The notes: generated from the letters alone by a model not told the origin. A DNA stretch of 64,000 nucleotides from Klebsiella indica (GCF_005860775.1 NZ_VCHQ01000018.1:56337-120336), one strand, 5' to 3'. Numbered from the stretch's first letter, positions 1 to 8,027 are shown. Numbers and translations are program-made.

Positions 1-547
1 TCGTGTCACCTTTAATATTCAGATTGTACTGAATACCACTAAGCGAATGACTAATTTTTCGCGCCGTCGCGTATAACTCGATGAAACTATTGCTAGTAGT
101 GTATTGTTTAAGATAGTTTTTAAAATTTGTCATTCCACAAGAGTTCAACGAGGCTGTAGTCAGTTGTTCATCCAGTACCGCCACCGCCTTACAATAAAGC
201 AAAACACACTCAAGTTCCCAGCGCCTCTGTTGAAAATGATAGTATTTATATTCCTTTTTACCTGCTATTTCTCTGATTTTCCTCATCATTCCAGAAAAAT
301 CCATAAGGGTGTTATAAAGAGAGTTTTCGATCACATCCTGGATAATATCCTGACGGTAATAGATATCCTCCAGGTACCGTAGTGGGGTATAAAAATAGGG
401 TGCTAAATCGTACTCATCTCGCCCATGAATAATAGCACTGACTATTTGATCAAGATTGAGATCAATAAAATACTCAGGTGTATCGTGAGCGAGTTGATGT
501 TTTTGATTTCCACTAAGTGATGCATACAAAATGCTATAAAACTCCAT
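1..547 (-). CDS. MutS-like ATPase, N-terminal part (cut by window edge)
   Basis: About 182 residues are visible, starting with MEFYSILYASLSGNQKHQ and running off the left edge. The opening matches the stand-alone MutS-related proteins of enteric bacteria, which typically start MEFYSILYP and contain FFIDLNLDQIVDAI; here I see YFIDLNLDQIVSAI and YFYTPLRYLEDIYYRQDI. This part is the helical core region. The ATPase motifs would lie outside the window, so activity cannot be judged. The start at 547 has a good ribosome binding site (AGGAGAGA, 5 nt before ATG). It is divergent from the small membrane ORF at 665. MutS-like genes are among the genes reported with fluoride riboswitches, which fits the riboswitch at 1867-1916, although this gene is not directly behind it. 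A role in fluoride or nucleotide stress is inference. Confidence 0.75.
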   Translation of the reverse strand, partial: MEFYSILYASLSGNQKHQLAHDTPEYFIDLNLDQIVSAIIHGRDEYDLAPYFYTPLRYLEDIYYRQDIIQDVIENSLYNTLMDFSGMMRKIREIAGKKEYKYYHFQQRRWELECVLLYCKAVAVLDEQLTTASLNSCGMTNFKNYLKQYTTSNSFIELYATARKISHSLSGIQYNLNIKGDT

Positions 548-601
548 AATTCTCTCTCCTGACAGATATCTGACGCATCTTAAGTAATTTACTACATACT
601 A

Positions 602-633
602 TTGAAAAAATAATACTTGCCGTGTGCTATACT
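602..633 (+). promoter_or_regulatory. Candidate sigma-70 promoter with extended -10
   Basis: TGC-TATACT at 625-633 is an extended -10 element. A TTGAAA at 602-607 lies 20 nt upstream, too far for a good -35, so the extended -10 would carry recognition. It points at the small ORF starting at 665. The opposite strand must carry the promoter of the MutS-like gene in the same 117-bp gap. Confidence 0.45.
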
Positions 634-664
634 TCTTTTTTCATTATTAATGATGGAGACAAAC

Positions 665-778
665 ATGGGTTATGTCATTATAACGTTAATTCTTTGTATC
701 CTCGGTATTATTTGTGTGTTTGCGTTTTCATTATGGTCGCAACACCGGATATCACGCAGGAAACATGTAAAGAAATAA
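665..778 (+). CDS. Small single-span membrane protein, 37 aa
   Basis: ATG at 665 follows GGAG with a 6-nt spacer and the frame stops at TAA 776-778. The peptide begins MGYVIITLILCILGIICV, a hydrophobic span of about 20 residues. It ends in a very basic tail (SRRKHVKK). The shape, one transmembrane helix then a positive C-terminus, is typical of real enteric small membrane proteins, and by the positive-inside rule the tail would be cytoplasmic. I do not recognise a family. It lies between the MutS-like gene (divergent) and the UspA gene (convergent), inside a region linked by a fluoride riboswitch, so a role in ion stress is possible but unproven. Confidence 0.5.
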   Translation: MGYVIITLILCILGIICVFAFSLWSQHRISRRKHVKK

Positions 779-809
779 CCATCGATAAAACCTGTTTTTT
801 TTCTGGTTG

Positions 810-1229
810 TCATTTTCTGATTACCGTCACAGGGCAGCATGCGTGATCGACAACCTGTCGGGCCACCGATCCCAATACCCAGTGAGCAAAATGTGTGTTC
901 CCCCTGTGCCCAACAACAATATGGTCAACGCCATGTCCGTCAGCGTAACGAAGTATCTGTTCAGCCGGATGTCCTACTGCCACATGGTATTTGACCTCTT
1001 TTTTTAGCTCTGGATATTGTTTTTTCTGACGTCTCATCAACTGATTAAAATAAGACTGAGTCCGATTGATAAAATCCTGCATTTCCAGCGCACCAGCAAA
1101 TTCAGACATTTGACAAACCGCAATAATATGCAGTTCACAGTTAAAATGGTGTACCAGCTCAAAAGCAAAATTCATTGCCTCTTTCGCAGATTCTGAACCA
1201 TCGTAGGCGATTAAAATTTTATTAATCAT
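810..1229 (-). CDS. Universal stress protein, UspA family (ATP-binding type)
   Basis: This is a 139-residue single-domain Usp protein, the normal length. Asp10 (AYDGS) and the nucleotide motif G-2x-G-9x-G-S near the C-terminus (GHRGNTHFAHWVLGS) are both intact, which marks the ATP-binding Usp subgroup (UspFG/MJ0577-like). I chose ATG at 1229 because GAGGG lies 7 nt upstream; a longer start at 1250 has no such site. It is cytoplasmic. The ORF at 1304-1813 and the fluoride riboswitch at 1867-1916 lie upstream on the same strand, so it is probably the last gene of a fluoride-controlled transcript. UspA-type genes are known members of the fluoride riboswitch regulon in other bacteria. Confidence 0.85.
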   Translation of the reverse strand: MINKILIAYDGSESAKEAMNFAFELVHHFNCELHIIAVCQMSEFAGALEMQDFINRTQSYFNQLMRRQKKQYPELKKEVKYHVAVGHPAEQILRYADGHGVDHIVVGHRGNTHFAHWVLGSVARQVVDHACCPVTVIRK

Positions 1230-1303
1230 AATGCAGCCCTCATCAAGCACAATGTCAATGTCAGGCTTCTACTGAAATGTCTTCATTTTCATGCCTATTC
1301 CAT

Positions 1304-1813
1304 TTATTGCGGTATTGCCCACATTTTTTCTGTAAACAGACAACATGGCCCCAAAAATTGACAAGCACTCAACATTGGCATGACCGAGCGACCACTGCGC
1401 ATGGCGACTTGTGTAAAATATTGCATTTTATCTATCCGTGGATACGCGCGCCACACAGGTACAGCAGCAGCCAGACTCTGTTTCATCAGTGTGCGAATCG
1501 CTAGTACATCGCAGAAAAAGCTTGCCAATAAAACGAGACCAGCGCCGAACAAACATTTGTCCTGAGAGACATTCTTCTTCAGCATAGCCTCTCCTGTTCG
1601 AGGACCGACAGATTGCCGGTCAACACAGAAAACCATTGTTTCGAAGGGTCTGGTGGTTATAGATATACGCATAAACAACAGGGAAACGATAAACGCCGAC
1701 TCCAGCCACCACGCTGGTTGAAACCAGATGTCGATCATATGCCTCCTGCTTACAGCGCCACAGGAAATGCGGATAACTTGATCAAAAACAGATACGGAAG
1801 AATATTGCAGCAT
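1304..1813 (-). CDS. Unrecognised ORF directly behind the fluoride riboswitch
   Basis: This open frame of 169 codons starts at ATG 1813, which sits 5 nt after a near-perfect AGGAGG. Two more in-frame ATGs, at 1738 and 1585, also follow strong sites (AGGAGG and AGGAG), so shorter products of 144 and 93 residues are possible. There are hydrophobic stretches near residues 34-52 and 88-106. I cannot match it to CrcB/Fluc (about 125 aa with four spans), to CLC-F or to any other fluoride gene. It may be a degenerate or divergent member of that regulon, or a small membrane protein family I do not know. Its position between the riboswitch and the UspA gene is the main reason to call it real. Confidence 0.4.
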   Translation of the reverse strand: MLQYSSVSVFDQVIRISCGAVSRRHMIDIWFQPAWWLESAFIVSLLFMRISITTRPFETMVFCVDRQSVGPRTGEAMLKKNVSQDKCLFGAGLVLLASFFCDVLAIRTLMKQSLAAAVPVWRAYPRIDKMQYFTQVAMRSGRSVMPMLSACQFLGPCCLFTEKMWAIPQ

Positions 1814-1816
1814 AGT

Positions 1817-1871
1817 GACCTCCTACACAGATTCACGTTTTTCCCAATGAGGAAAAACCTGGATGTGTAGG
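1817..1871 (-). promoter_or_regulatory. Hairpin that can sequester the Shine-Dalgarno (riboswitch expression platform)
   Basis: On the minus-strand RNA, CCUACACA (1871-1864) pairs perfectly with UGUGUAGG (1829-1822), around an inner stem GUUUUUCC (1858-1851 side) with its complement at 1844-1837. The distal arm runs straight into the AGGAGG (1824-1819) before ATG 1813. The proximal arm shares its CCUAC with the 3' end of the aptamer. The aptamer fold and the Shine-Dalgarno-masking fold are therefore likely to be mutually exclusive, which would give translational control. Confidence 0.65.
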
Positions 1872-1916
1872 CATCATCAGCCTGGAAGGCGGTTAACGGA
1901 GGAATGCCATCTCCTG
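1867..1916 (-). ncRNA. Fluoride riboswitch (crcB RNA)
   Basis: The minus-strand RNA reads GGAGAUGGCAUUCCUCC, then UUAACCGCC, a short hairpin closing with GGC, then UGAUGAUGCCUAC. These are the conserved blocks of the crcB/fluoride aptamer: the GGNGAUGG...UUCNCC stem, the AACCGCC junction, and the GGCUGAUGAUGCCUAC 3' segment. The two stems GGAG/CUCC and GCC/GGC are intact. It lies about 50 nt upstream of ATG 1813. Known members of the class bind fluoride and turn on export or stress genes. The match was made by eye; a covariance-model search would settle it. Confidence 0.88.
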
Positions 1917-2158
1917 ATGAAAAATTTAGCAGTGAAAACGATAATTCACCAGTCAATATTAAACTTTCTATCTACTAATTATTTCAAAAACGACCTCCCA
2001 GGCTTACGAAAGCAATAAATTTGCACATCAGATACGGAGAGGCTGTGTAACAGTAAAGCCCGCCACACGAATCACCTCTCCGGCAGGGGAATCTGTTTGA
2101 CTGGCGGCCATGGCCCTGTGACGACGACACAAAACGGCTCGGCTATACCAGACTAAAG

Positions 2159-3100
2159 CTAAAATCCGCTACCAGCAGGCAGGGGCAACGATGCGATCTC
2201 CACCGGCATACCAGAGCGGCGCTCAAGCGCCTGGCTGACGCGATCGATATCGACCCCTTCCCCTTTTATAAATGCCTGAATGGCTGGTGTTATGGGGAGC
2301 GGAACCTTCCTGCCGGACTCATACTCCGCACGATTACGCGACAATGGCTCGTGGACCTCAACCCAGCGGCTACCGTCCGGTTCAACCGTGTATTTCACCG
2401 GTTGATCGATGATTTGTACGCGCGTGCCCACCGGAACAGTATCAAATAGATATTTGATATCATCATTACGTAAGCGAATACAGCCCTGACTGACACGCAG
2501 GCCAATGCCGAAACTGGCGTTAGTACCATGGATAGCGTAGAGCCTGCCGATATAAATTGCATATAGCCCCATCGGATTATCTGGCCCGGCCGGAACAAAA
2601 GCGGGCAGACTTTCACCTCGTCTGGCATATTCACGGCGAGTATTGGCCGTCGGAGTCCAGGTCGGCGCTTCCTGCTTGCGCTCCACCGCGGTAACCCAGT
2701 TACGCGGCGTTTCACGCCCCGCCTGACCAATACCAATCGGCAGAACCTCTACCGTTGCGCCATCAGGTGGATAATAGTAGAGGCGCATTTCCGCAACGTT
2801 AATCACAATGCCGCTGCGTACCGTGGCGGGCAGAATAAGCTGTCGGGGCACCACCAGCGTGGAGCCCGGTTTCGGCAAAAAGACATCGACCCCAGGGTTG
2901 GCCTCCAGCATATTACTCAGTCCCTGGCCATACTGAGCAGAAAATGTTTCCAGGGGCTGAGTGTTGCTTTGCGGAATAGTGATGATCAAGGGAGTGCCAA
3001 CCAGGCGACTTCCTTCCGGAGGTAACGGGTAGCTCACCGCCAGAACGCTCGGGCAGGTAAAGATCATAATAAGCACGTAAAACCGTTTCACTCGTCGCAC
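2159..3100 (-). CDS. ldtA: L,D-transpeptidase LdtA (ErfK/YbiS family)
   Basis: This 313-residue secreted enzyme attaches Braun lipoprotein to peptidoglycan meso-diaminopimelate residues or makes 3-3 cross-links in the periplasm. It has a signal peptide (about residues 1-22), a LysM-like region near 48-86 and a YkuD catalytic domain with the motif H191-G-T ... S204-x-G-C207-I-R, where Cys207 is the nucleophile. Length and sequence match erfK (ldtA) of enteric bacteria. The start is GTG at 3100 with GAAGGG upstream. In E. coli it is next to nac and tRNA-Asn, as here. The cobalamin genes that follow erfK in E. coli are not on the far side; the UspA/MutS block is there instead. Confidence 0.93.
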   Translation of the reverse strand: MRRVKRFYVLIMIFTCPSVLAVSYPLPPEGSRLVGTPLIITIPQSNTQPLETFSAQYGQGLSNMLEANPGVDVFLPKPGSTLVVPRQLILPATVRSGIVINVAEMRLYYYPPDGATVEVLPIGIGQAGRETPRNWVTAVERKQEAPTWTPTANTRREYARRGESLPAFVPAGPDNPMGLYAIYIGRLYAIHGTNASFGIGLRVSQGCIRLRNDDIKYLFDTVPVGTRVQIIDQPVKYTVEPDGSRWVEVHEPLSRNRAEYESGRKVPLPITPAIQAFIKGEGVDIDRVSQALERRSGMPVEIASLPLPAGSGF

Positions 3101-3654
3101 TCTTTCCCTTCCTCTGTGGCGACAACCGTGAATAAATTATAGCTGCGTTTATTATTTCATTTCTGATTTAGCCCCTGATAACGCATTCCCGTCGCCAGAT
3201 AAAACGGTTAATGATGTTGAATAGCACGGACACTGGACGCGAAAGGATGAGGACAAAGACCGGTTCATGCGACAGGCGGGCACCCAATTGGTCAACAACG
3301 AATTTGCTCAACCAGAGGCTGAGCCATGGTGAGAAACAGAAATTCGCTTATATACCTTCAATGAGCAGAGAAAAAAGATAACGGAAATCAACGACAAATC
3401 CGCCAAAAGCGGATTTGTACGCCTCTCGCAGCCGCGAAAACCGGAATAAGACCCGATATTATTACCAACGCATTGGCAACCAGCGGGCTGACGACTTCCG
3501 TCAGGCAATAATCCTGACGGGCCGCGGTACGAATAATATTGAATTTACCAGAAATAACCCTTTCACCTGCGCCACCAGGCCGCCTGTATCTTCTATTGTT
3601 GACAGTCTGTTATTCCTGCTGATCAACAATAAAAATTCCATCCCGAAATATGGC

Positions 3655-4572
3655 TTAGCTCACTAACAATAATTCACGATTTTCCAGCGATGGTCGGCTC
3701 ACCAGCGACATCAAAATCTCTTTCACCGCCTGCGCCTGCGGCGACAAACTACCGCGAGCCGACATATTGAGGGACAGCGACAGACTCATGGAAGGCGTGC
3801 TGATTCGCGCCATCCAGCCATTAGCTGCACCGCACAGCGAACGGGCGGCAGACTCCGGCAGAACAGTGACCCCCATACCGCTGGCAATTGCCGCGGTTAA
3901 AGTGGTGATCGATTCAATTTCACCAATAATTTTTGCCGACAGCCGCCGTAGGGTGAAAGCTTCGGTAACCCGTGCGCGAACGGCACTATAATCGCGCGGC
4001 AGGAACAGATTCATCTCCGCCACCGCTGTCAGATCCACACTTTGCCCCGGGCAATTCCGCGTACCAACCAGGTAGAGGTCCTCTTTCAGCAATGGCTGAC
4101 TGATGATCCCAGCGACAGGCGAACGTTCATAGAGCACCGCCATATCCAGCTGGCCGTCAATCAGCTTATCGTTGAGGATCGTGCCGCTGCTTTCCTGCAA
4201 ATACACCATGACTTCAGGAAGTTCATTACGCACGGTTTGCAATAATGGCATAGTAATTGCTGACGCAGCCGTCCCCGGGGCCAGGCCAATAGACACCTGG
4301 CCGCTTAGTGTCTGACCAACGTTATTAACCGCCAGTTGCGCCTGCTCACACTGCCGCAGAATAGTGCGTGCGTGAGTATAGAGGATTTTACCTGCCTCGG
4401 TTGGCGTGACACCGCGTTTAGTTCGGATCAACAGTTGCTGGTCCAACTCACCTTCCAGGGTCGCAACCTGCTGGCTTAATGCCGGTTGTGCGATGTGCAA
4501 GACTTCAGCGGCCTGGGTCAGACTGCCGATATCGACGATTTTTACAAAATACTTCAGTCGTCTTAAGTTCAT
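3655..4572 (-). CDS. nac: Nitrogen assimilation control LysR-type regulator Nac
   Basis: The 305-residue length equals that of Nac. The N-terminal winged helix (MNLRRLKYFVKIVDIGSL, residues 1-60) and the effector-domain region, including the acidic stretch IIGEIESI, read as Nac throughout. Nac is made under nitrogen limitation and couples sigma-70 promoters such as hut, put, ure and gdhA to the Ntr system; it needs no coinducer. The ATG at 4572 follows AGGAGG with a 4-nt spacer, so the 11 extra upstream codons are not used. A sigma-54 promoter (4630-4645) and an NtrC palindrome (4762-4778) precede it. In E. coli cbl lies just upstream of nac; here its place is taken by tRNA-Asn and the island. 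Confidence 0.93.
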   Translation of the reverse strand: MNLRRLKYFVKIVDIGSLTQAAEVLHIAQPALSQQVATLEGELDQQLLIRTKRGVTPTEAGKILYTHARTILRQCEQAQLAVNNVGQTLSGQVSIGLAPGTAASAITMPLLQTVRNELPEVMVYLQESSGTILNDKLIDGQLDMAVLYERSPVAGIISQPLLKEDLYLVGTRNCPGQSVDLTAVAEMNLFLPRDYSAVRARVTEAFTLRRLSAKIIGEIESITTLTAAIASGMGVTVLPESAARSLCGAANGWMARISTPSMSLSLSLNMSARGSLSPQAQAVKEILMSLVSRPSLENRELLLVS

Positions 4573-4629
4573 TTTGCCTCCTGTAAGGAACACCAGTACC
4601 ATCACCAGTCGTTTAGATGCAGAAGGTTT

Positions 4630-4645
4630 TGCAATTTACTTGCCA
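4630..4645 (-). promoter_or_regulatory. Sigma-54 promoter of nac
   Basis: The minus strand reads TGGCAAGTAAATTGCA, with the GG-N10-GC spacing and the TGGCA...TTGCA elements of RpoN promoters. It lies about 58 nt upstream of the nac start codon. This agrees with nac being NtrC/RpoN dependent in Klebsiella and E. coli. Confidence 0.85.
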
Positions 4646-4761
4646 GCTTTTAACTTATGATGCAAATACCTCTGCAAGCCGCATAATAAGGGATACTGAT
4701 AGCAAACCGTGATTTTGTTGCCCGGTAAGCGGATTGTGGTATGCCCCATTAGAGGTATAAA

Positions 4762-4778
4762 TGCACCATAGCGGTGCA
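4762..4778. promoter_or_regulatory. NtrC (NRI) enhancer site
   Basis: TGCACCATAGCGGTGCA is a perfect palindrome of the NtrC consensus (TGCACC-N5-GGTGCA). It lies about 120-145 bp upstream of the sigma-54 promoter of nac, the normal enhancer distance. Confidence 0.85.
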
Positions 4779-4902
4779 CAAAACCGCGCAATGATGAAAA
4801 AATAAACGTCCTGCTGAAATAGTCAGCAAACGAACCAGGTTCGCTTATTCAGCCTTTGACAAGGTTAGGCGCCATCGTTAATATGCGCCTCGTTCACACG
4901 AT

Positions 4903-4978
4903 TCCTCTGTAGTTCAGTCGGTAGAACGGCGGACTGTTAATCCGTATGTCACTGGTTCGAGTCCAGTCAGAGGAGCCA
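4903..4978 (+). tRNA. tRNA-Asn (anticodon GTT)
   Basis: This is a 76-nt gene with encoded CCA (4976-4978). The acceptor stem TCCTCTG pairs with CAGAGGA, the D loop is AGTTCAGTCGGTA, the anticodon GTT lies at 4936-4938 and the T arm is intact (TGGTTCGAGTCCA). The sequence is that of the enteric asn tRNAs. It is the integration target of the integrase that follows; its 3' end is repeated at 6534-6553. Confidence 0.97.
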
Positions 4979-4982
4979 AATT
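4963..4982 (+). repeat. attL: tRNA-Asn 3' end, attachment core
   Basis: CCAGTCAGAGGAGCCAAATT covers the last 16 nt of the tRNA and 4 nt beyond. It recurs with one mismatch at 6534-6553. Confidence 0.8.
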
Positions 4983-5099
4983 CCTGTTTTCATGCATCCT
5001 TACGAATCCCTATCTAATTAAGATTCAATGGGTTAGCGTGGAAAGTCTTCCCGATGCATTTTCAGTTTTCCCTCCGCATCGGGAGAATTTGGTGGTCAG

Positions 5100-5141
5100 A
5101 TTTGGGGTCAGGTTAGTTCGATAATGGAGTGACCCCCAAAT
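5100..5141 (+). promoter_or_regulatory. Inverted repeat over the integrase start codon
   Basis: ATTTGGGGTCA (5100-5110) is complementary to TGACCCCCAAAT (5130-5141) apart from one bulged C. The second arm overlaps the ATG at 5140. In RNA it would hide the translation start; as DNA it could be an Int or Xis binding site. Confidence 0.55.
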
Positions 5142-6389
5142 GTCCCTTACCGACTCAAAAATCCGCAACTTAAAACCATCCGCAAAACCCTTCAAAGTTT
5201 CTGATTCTCACGGTCTGTACCTGCTGGTTAATCCAGGCGGTTCACGTCTCTGGTATCTCAAATATCGTATTAATAGAAAAGAATCTCGTCTCGGCTTGGG
5301 TTCCTATCCCGCAGTATCTTTGGCCGATGCTCGACAGCAGCGTGAAGGTATCCGCAAGATGCTGGCGCTGAACATCAATCCCACAAAGCAACGTGCCGCT
5401 GAACGCGGAGCCTGCACACCGGAGAAGTTGTTTAAAGCCGTGGCGCTGGCGTGGCATAAAAGCAATAAGAAATGGTCGCAGAACACTGCCGACCGTCTGC
5501 TTGCCAGCCTGAACAGGCATATCTGCCCGTTACGGAGCTTAAACCCCGGCATTTCATTGACCTGCTGAAAGGGATTGAGGAAAAAGGCCTGCTTGAAGTT
5601 GCGTCCCGCACGCGGCAGCACCTCAGCAATATCATGCGTCATGCAGTTCATCAGGGGTTAATCGACAGCAACCCGGCGGCAAACCTTAACGGTGTGACGG
5701 CTCCTCCCGTCAGACGGCATTATCCTGCCCTGCCCCTGGAGCGGCTGCCTGAACTGATTGAACGCATTGAGGCATATCACCAGGGACGGGAACTCACCCG
5801 GCTGGCTGTCCTGCTGACGCTGCATCTGTTCATCCGTTCCAGTGAACTGCGCTTTGCCCGCTGCTCAGAGATTGATTTCAGACACCGGCTCTGGACCATA
5901 CCCGCCACACGTGAAGCTATTACCGGTGTGCGTTATTCCGGGCGTGGTGCCAAAATGCGCACGCCGCATATTGTTCCCCTCTCAGAACAGGCCATCGCCA
6001 TTCTGAAACGGATTAAGGAAATATCCGATGCTTATGAACTGGTCTTCCCCGGCGACCATAACCCGTACAGGCCGATGAGCGAAAACGCGGTCAATAAAGC
6101 ACTGCGCCTGATGGGATACAACACGAAACAGGATATCTGCGGTCATGGCTTTCGGGCAATGGCATGCAGTGCCCTGATGGAATCCGGTTTATGGTCGCAG
6201 GATGCGGTGGAACGCCAGATGAGTCATCAGGAGCGCAACACCGTGCGTCTGGCTTACATTCATAAGGCTGAGCATCTGGAAGCCCGTAAGGCGATGATGC
6301 AGTGGTGGTCAGATTATCTGAATACGTGCTGTGAATATTACGTCCCGCCCTATATTCAGTGCCGGGAAAAGCGCGATACCGCCGCCTGA
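5140..6389 (+). pseudogene. P4-type tyrosine recombinase (integrase), frameshifted
   Basis: Two overlapping frames make one integrase. The first (5140-5568) has the N-terminal DUF4102 domain (MSLTDSKIRNLKPSAKPFKV, then LYLLVNPGGSRLWYLKYR). The second (useful from about 5527) resumes at LPVTELKPRHFIDLL and carries the catalytic core: R in SSELRFARC, HGFR, and the Tyr in LAYIHKAEHLEAR. The break falls after LASLNRH, where relatives have about eight more residues before LPVTELKPRH. A deletion of roughly 20-25 bp that also shifts the frame explains it. The catalytic half is intact but lacks its own start, so the enzyme is probably dead. It lies directly downstream of the tRNA-Asn target, as usual for this family. 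Confidence 0.85.
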
Positions 6390-6533
6390 ATTTGTTCTTC
6401 GGGATAGCGGTTCTTGTTCATCGGCACCATCTTCGTTCAGAAGAGTCATTATCATGCCGGAATTCTGTTTCTAAATGGAGCAGGATTTCGGGTAAGGGTC
6501 AAGCTTATTAGCCAGTTACAGGGAAAGGCTATG

Positions 6534-6553
6534 CCAGTCAGATGAGCCAAATT
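6534..6553 (+). repeat. attR-like copy of the tRNA-Asn 3' end
   Basis: CCAGTCAGATGAGCCAAATT matches the tRNA end at 4963-4982 in 19 of 20 positions. It closes a 1.57-kb unit that holds nothing but the broken integrase. It may be the right end of a collapsed island, or the junction between two successive insertions. Confidence 0.75.
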
Positions 6554-6884
6554 TAGAAGAACCTGCTTTTGTAGCAGGTTGCCGCGATGACCGTCTGAAT
6601 GCGCTCCGCTGACCAGACAGGTGACTCATCTCTGCCCCGGACCAGTGCCGAAGCTTTGTTTCTGTGTATGAAAACCTCTCGTTGCGCCTGGCCGTTTCTG
6701 GTGCTATGTATTGAGGGGCAGTTGTTCAATGGGCACAGGACACAAACTAACCGGTATTTCGGTGGCACGGGTCTACTCAGGGCTGAATTCGTCTGATTAC
6801 AGTCTGCTCCATCAGGCCCTGATATCACATGCAGCCACCCTGACTCCCGTTACAGGCAAATGCAGAATTACGAGGACAGGTATA
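6554..6884. other. Non-coding stretch with a short hairpin
   Basis: AACCTGC (6559-6565) and GCAGGTT (6573-6579) form a 7-bp stem with no T-run after it. I see no gene with a convincing start in this 330-bp interval; several short open frames overlap each other on both strands without recognisable protein sequence. Confidence 0.4.
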
Positions 6885-7214
6885 ATGATTAATCAGCTTC
6901 GTCTTTATACAATAAACCCGGATTTACGTGATAAATTTCTGGCAAGATTTGAAAAACACGCTGCCAGAATCATGAGAGATAAGTATGGTTTTAATATACT
7001 GGCTATGTGGTTATCCGGTGAAAGTGCCAGACTCCGGTTTATATACCTGCTTTCATGGACAGACAAAACAGCCATGAACAACTCATGGGCAGAATTTATG
7101 GCAGATGAAGAATGGCGCACGATTAAAAAACAATTCTGGGAAACCACGCCTGAACCCGTGTTATCTATAGAGGATATTGTGCTGGAAGCGGCTGGGTTTT
7201 CATCTCCATTATAA
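6885..7214 (+). CDS. NIPSNAP-like ferredoxin-fold protein, 109 aa
   Basis: The protein starts MINQLRLYTINPDLRDKFLA and continues with FEKHAARIMRDKYGF, YLLSWTD and FMADEEWRTIKKQF. This is the layout of the NIPSNAP family: a dimeric alpha/beta barrel domain of about 100 residues with a conserved opening strand and a tryptophan-rich second half. The start at 6885 has AGGA about 9 nt upstream; the longer frame from 6711 has no protein-like sequence. The biochemical role of bacterial NIPSNAPs is not settled. It is convergent with the TauE exporter gene and AT-rich like the next two genes, suggesting they came together. Confidence 0.7.
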   Translation: MINQLRLYTINPDLRDKFLARFEKHAARIMRDKYGFNILAMWLSGESARLRFIYLLSWTDKTAMNNSWAEFMADEEWRTIKKQFWETTPEPVLSIEDIVLEAAGFSSPL

Positions 7215-7262
7215 ACATTAATGAAACAATCTGTACAGTATGAAAATTACTTTCAGACTGAT

Positions 7263-8027
7263 TCAGAGAATGGAAACCCCCATACGTCCGATGAGAAACA
7301 GTAATAGTATCAGGAAAAAAACTCTGATAAACCCACTGCCATACCGCAAGGCTAAAAATACGCCCGTAATCGCCCCTGCAACATTACAAATACCGACTAT
7401 ACCTCCGGTTATCCACAACACATTTCCTGACGGCACAAAAAAAAGCAGTGCAGCAGTAAAAGTCCCAAGATTTATTAATTTGGCTGATGCAGAAGCATTC
7501 AGAAAATCAAAACCAAAATATTTAACAAAGGCAAACAATAAAAGACTTCCGCTGCCTGCTCCGAATATACCATCATAGAATCCGATAAAAGCGCCTAACA
7601 CTATCCCCAACAGTATCTCTTTCAGACCAATCCTGATATCAGTATGTAGTCGTCCCAGATCTTTTTTTATGAACGTATAGACTGCCATAATAATAAGGAC
7701 TACAAAAACCAGATATTCCATAAACTCTCGTGGTATAAGAGAGACAGTGTATGCGCCAGCGAATGAAAAAACAAATGCAGCGCCCATTGTCGGAATAATA
7801 AGCTTCCATATAATCTTTACCCTGCGGAGATAACCTGAGACAGAAAATGCGTTCCCGAGCAGAACTGCCAGTTTGTTGGTGCCAAAAATAGTTGCCAGAC
7901 TGGAGCCAGGTAGCGCATGAATAAGCGCAGGAATTTGAACAAGCCCTCCACCACCAACAGCAGCATCGATCAGACCACCACAGAAAGCGAAGCCTCCCAG
8001 AGCAAAAAGAGAAATATCAACATTCAT
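7263..8027 (-). CDS. TauE/SafE family membrane exporter
   Basis: The 254-residue protein is almost entirely hydrophobic, with about eight spans. It has the family signatures near the start (FCGGLIDAAVGGGGLVQIPAL) and again mid-protein (GAFIGFYDGIFGAGSGSLLL), which are the two repeat halves. Family members export sulfite, sulfoacetate or other organic anions, or act in sulfur metabolism; the substrate here is unknown. The start at 8027 is the natural one (MNVDISLFALGGF). It lies 125 bp downstream of the unrecognised enzyme at 8153-9130 on the same strand, so the pair may form a unit in which the transporter handles a substrate or by-product of that enzyme. Confidence 0.85.
   Translation of the reverse strand: MNVDISLFALGGFAFCGGLIDAAVGGGGLVQIPALIHALPGSSLATIFGTNKLAVLLGNAFSVSGYLRRVKIIWKLIIPTMGAAFVFSFAGAYTVSLIPREFMEYLVFVVLIIMAVYTFIKKDLGRLHTDIRIGLKEILLGIVLGAFIGFYDGIFGAGSGSLLLFAFVKYFGFDFLNASASAKLINLGTFTAALLFFVPSGNVLWITGGIVGICNVAGAITGVFLALRYGSGFIRVFFLILLLFLIGRMGVSIL

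Noticed and set aside
104..382. Plus-strand open frame inside the first 550 bp
   Set aside because: It lies opposite the MutS-like gene, which has the better ribosome site and family match.
1304..1813. CrcB/Fluc fluoride channel behind the riboswitch
   Set aside because: The length and sequence lack the Fluc motifs and the four-span pattern, so the ORF is left without a name.
3415..3666. Short plus-strand frame between ldtA and nac
   Set aside because: No ribosome site, no protein-like sequence; the interval looks non-coding.
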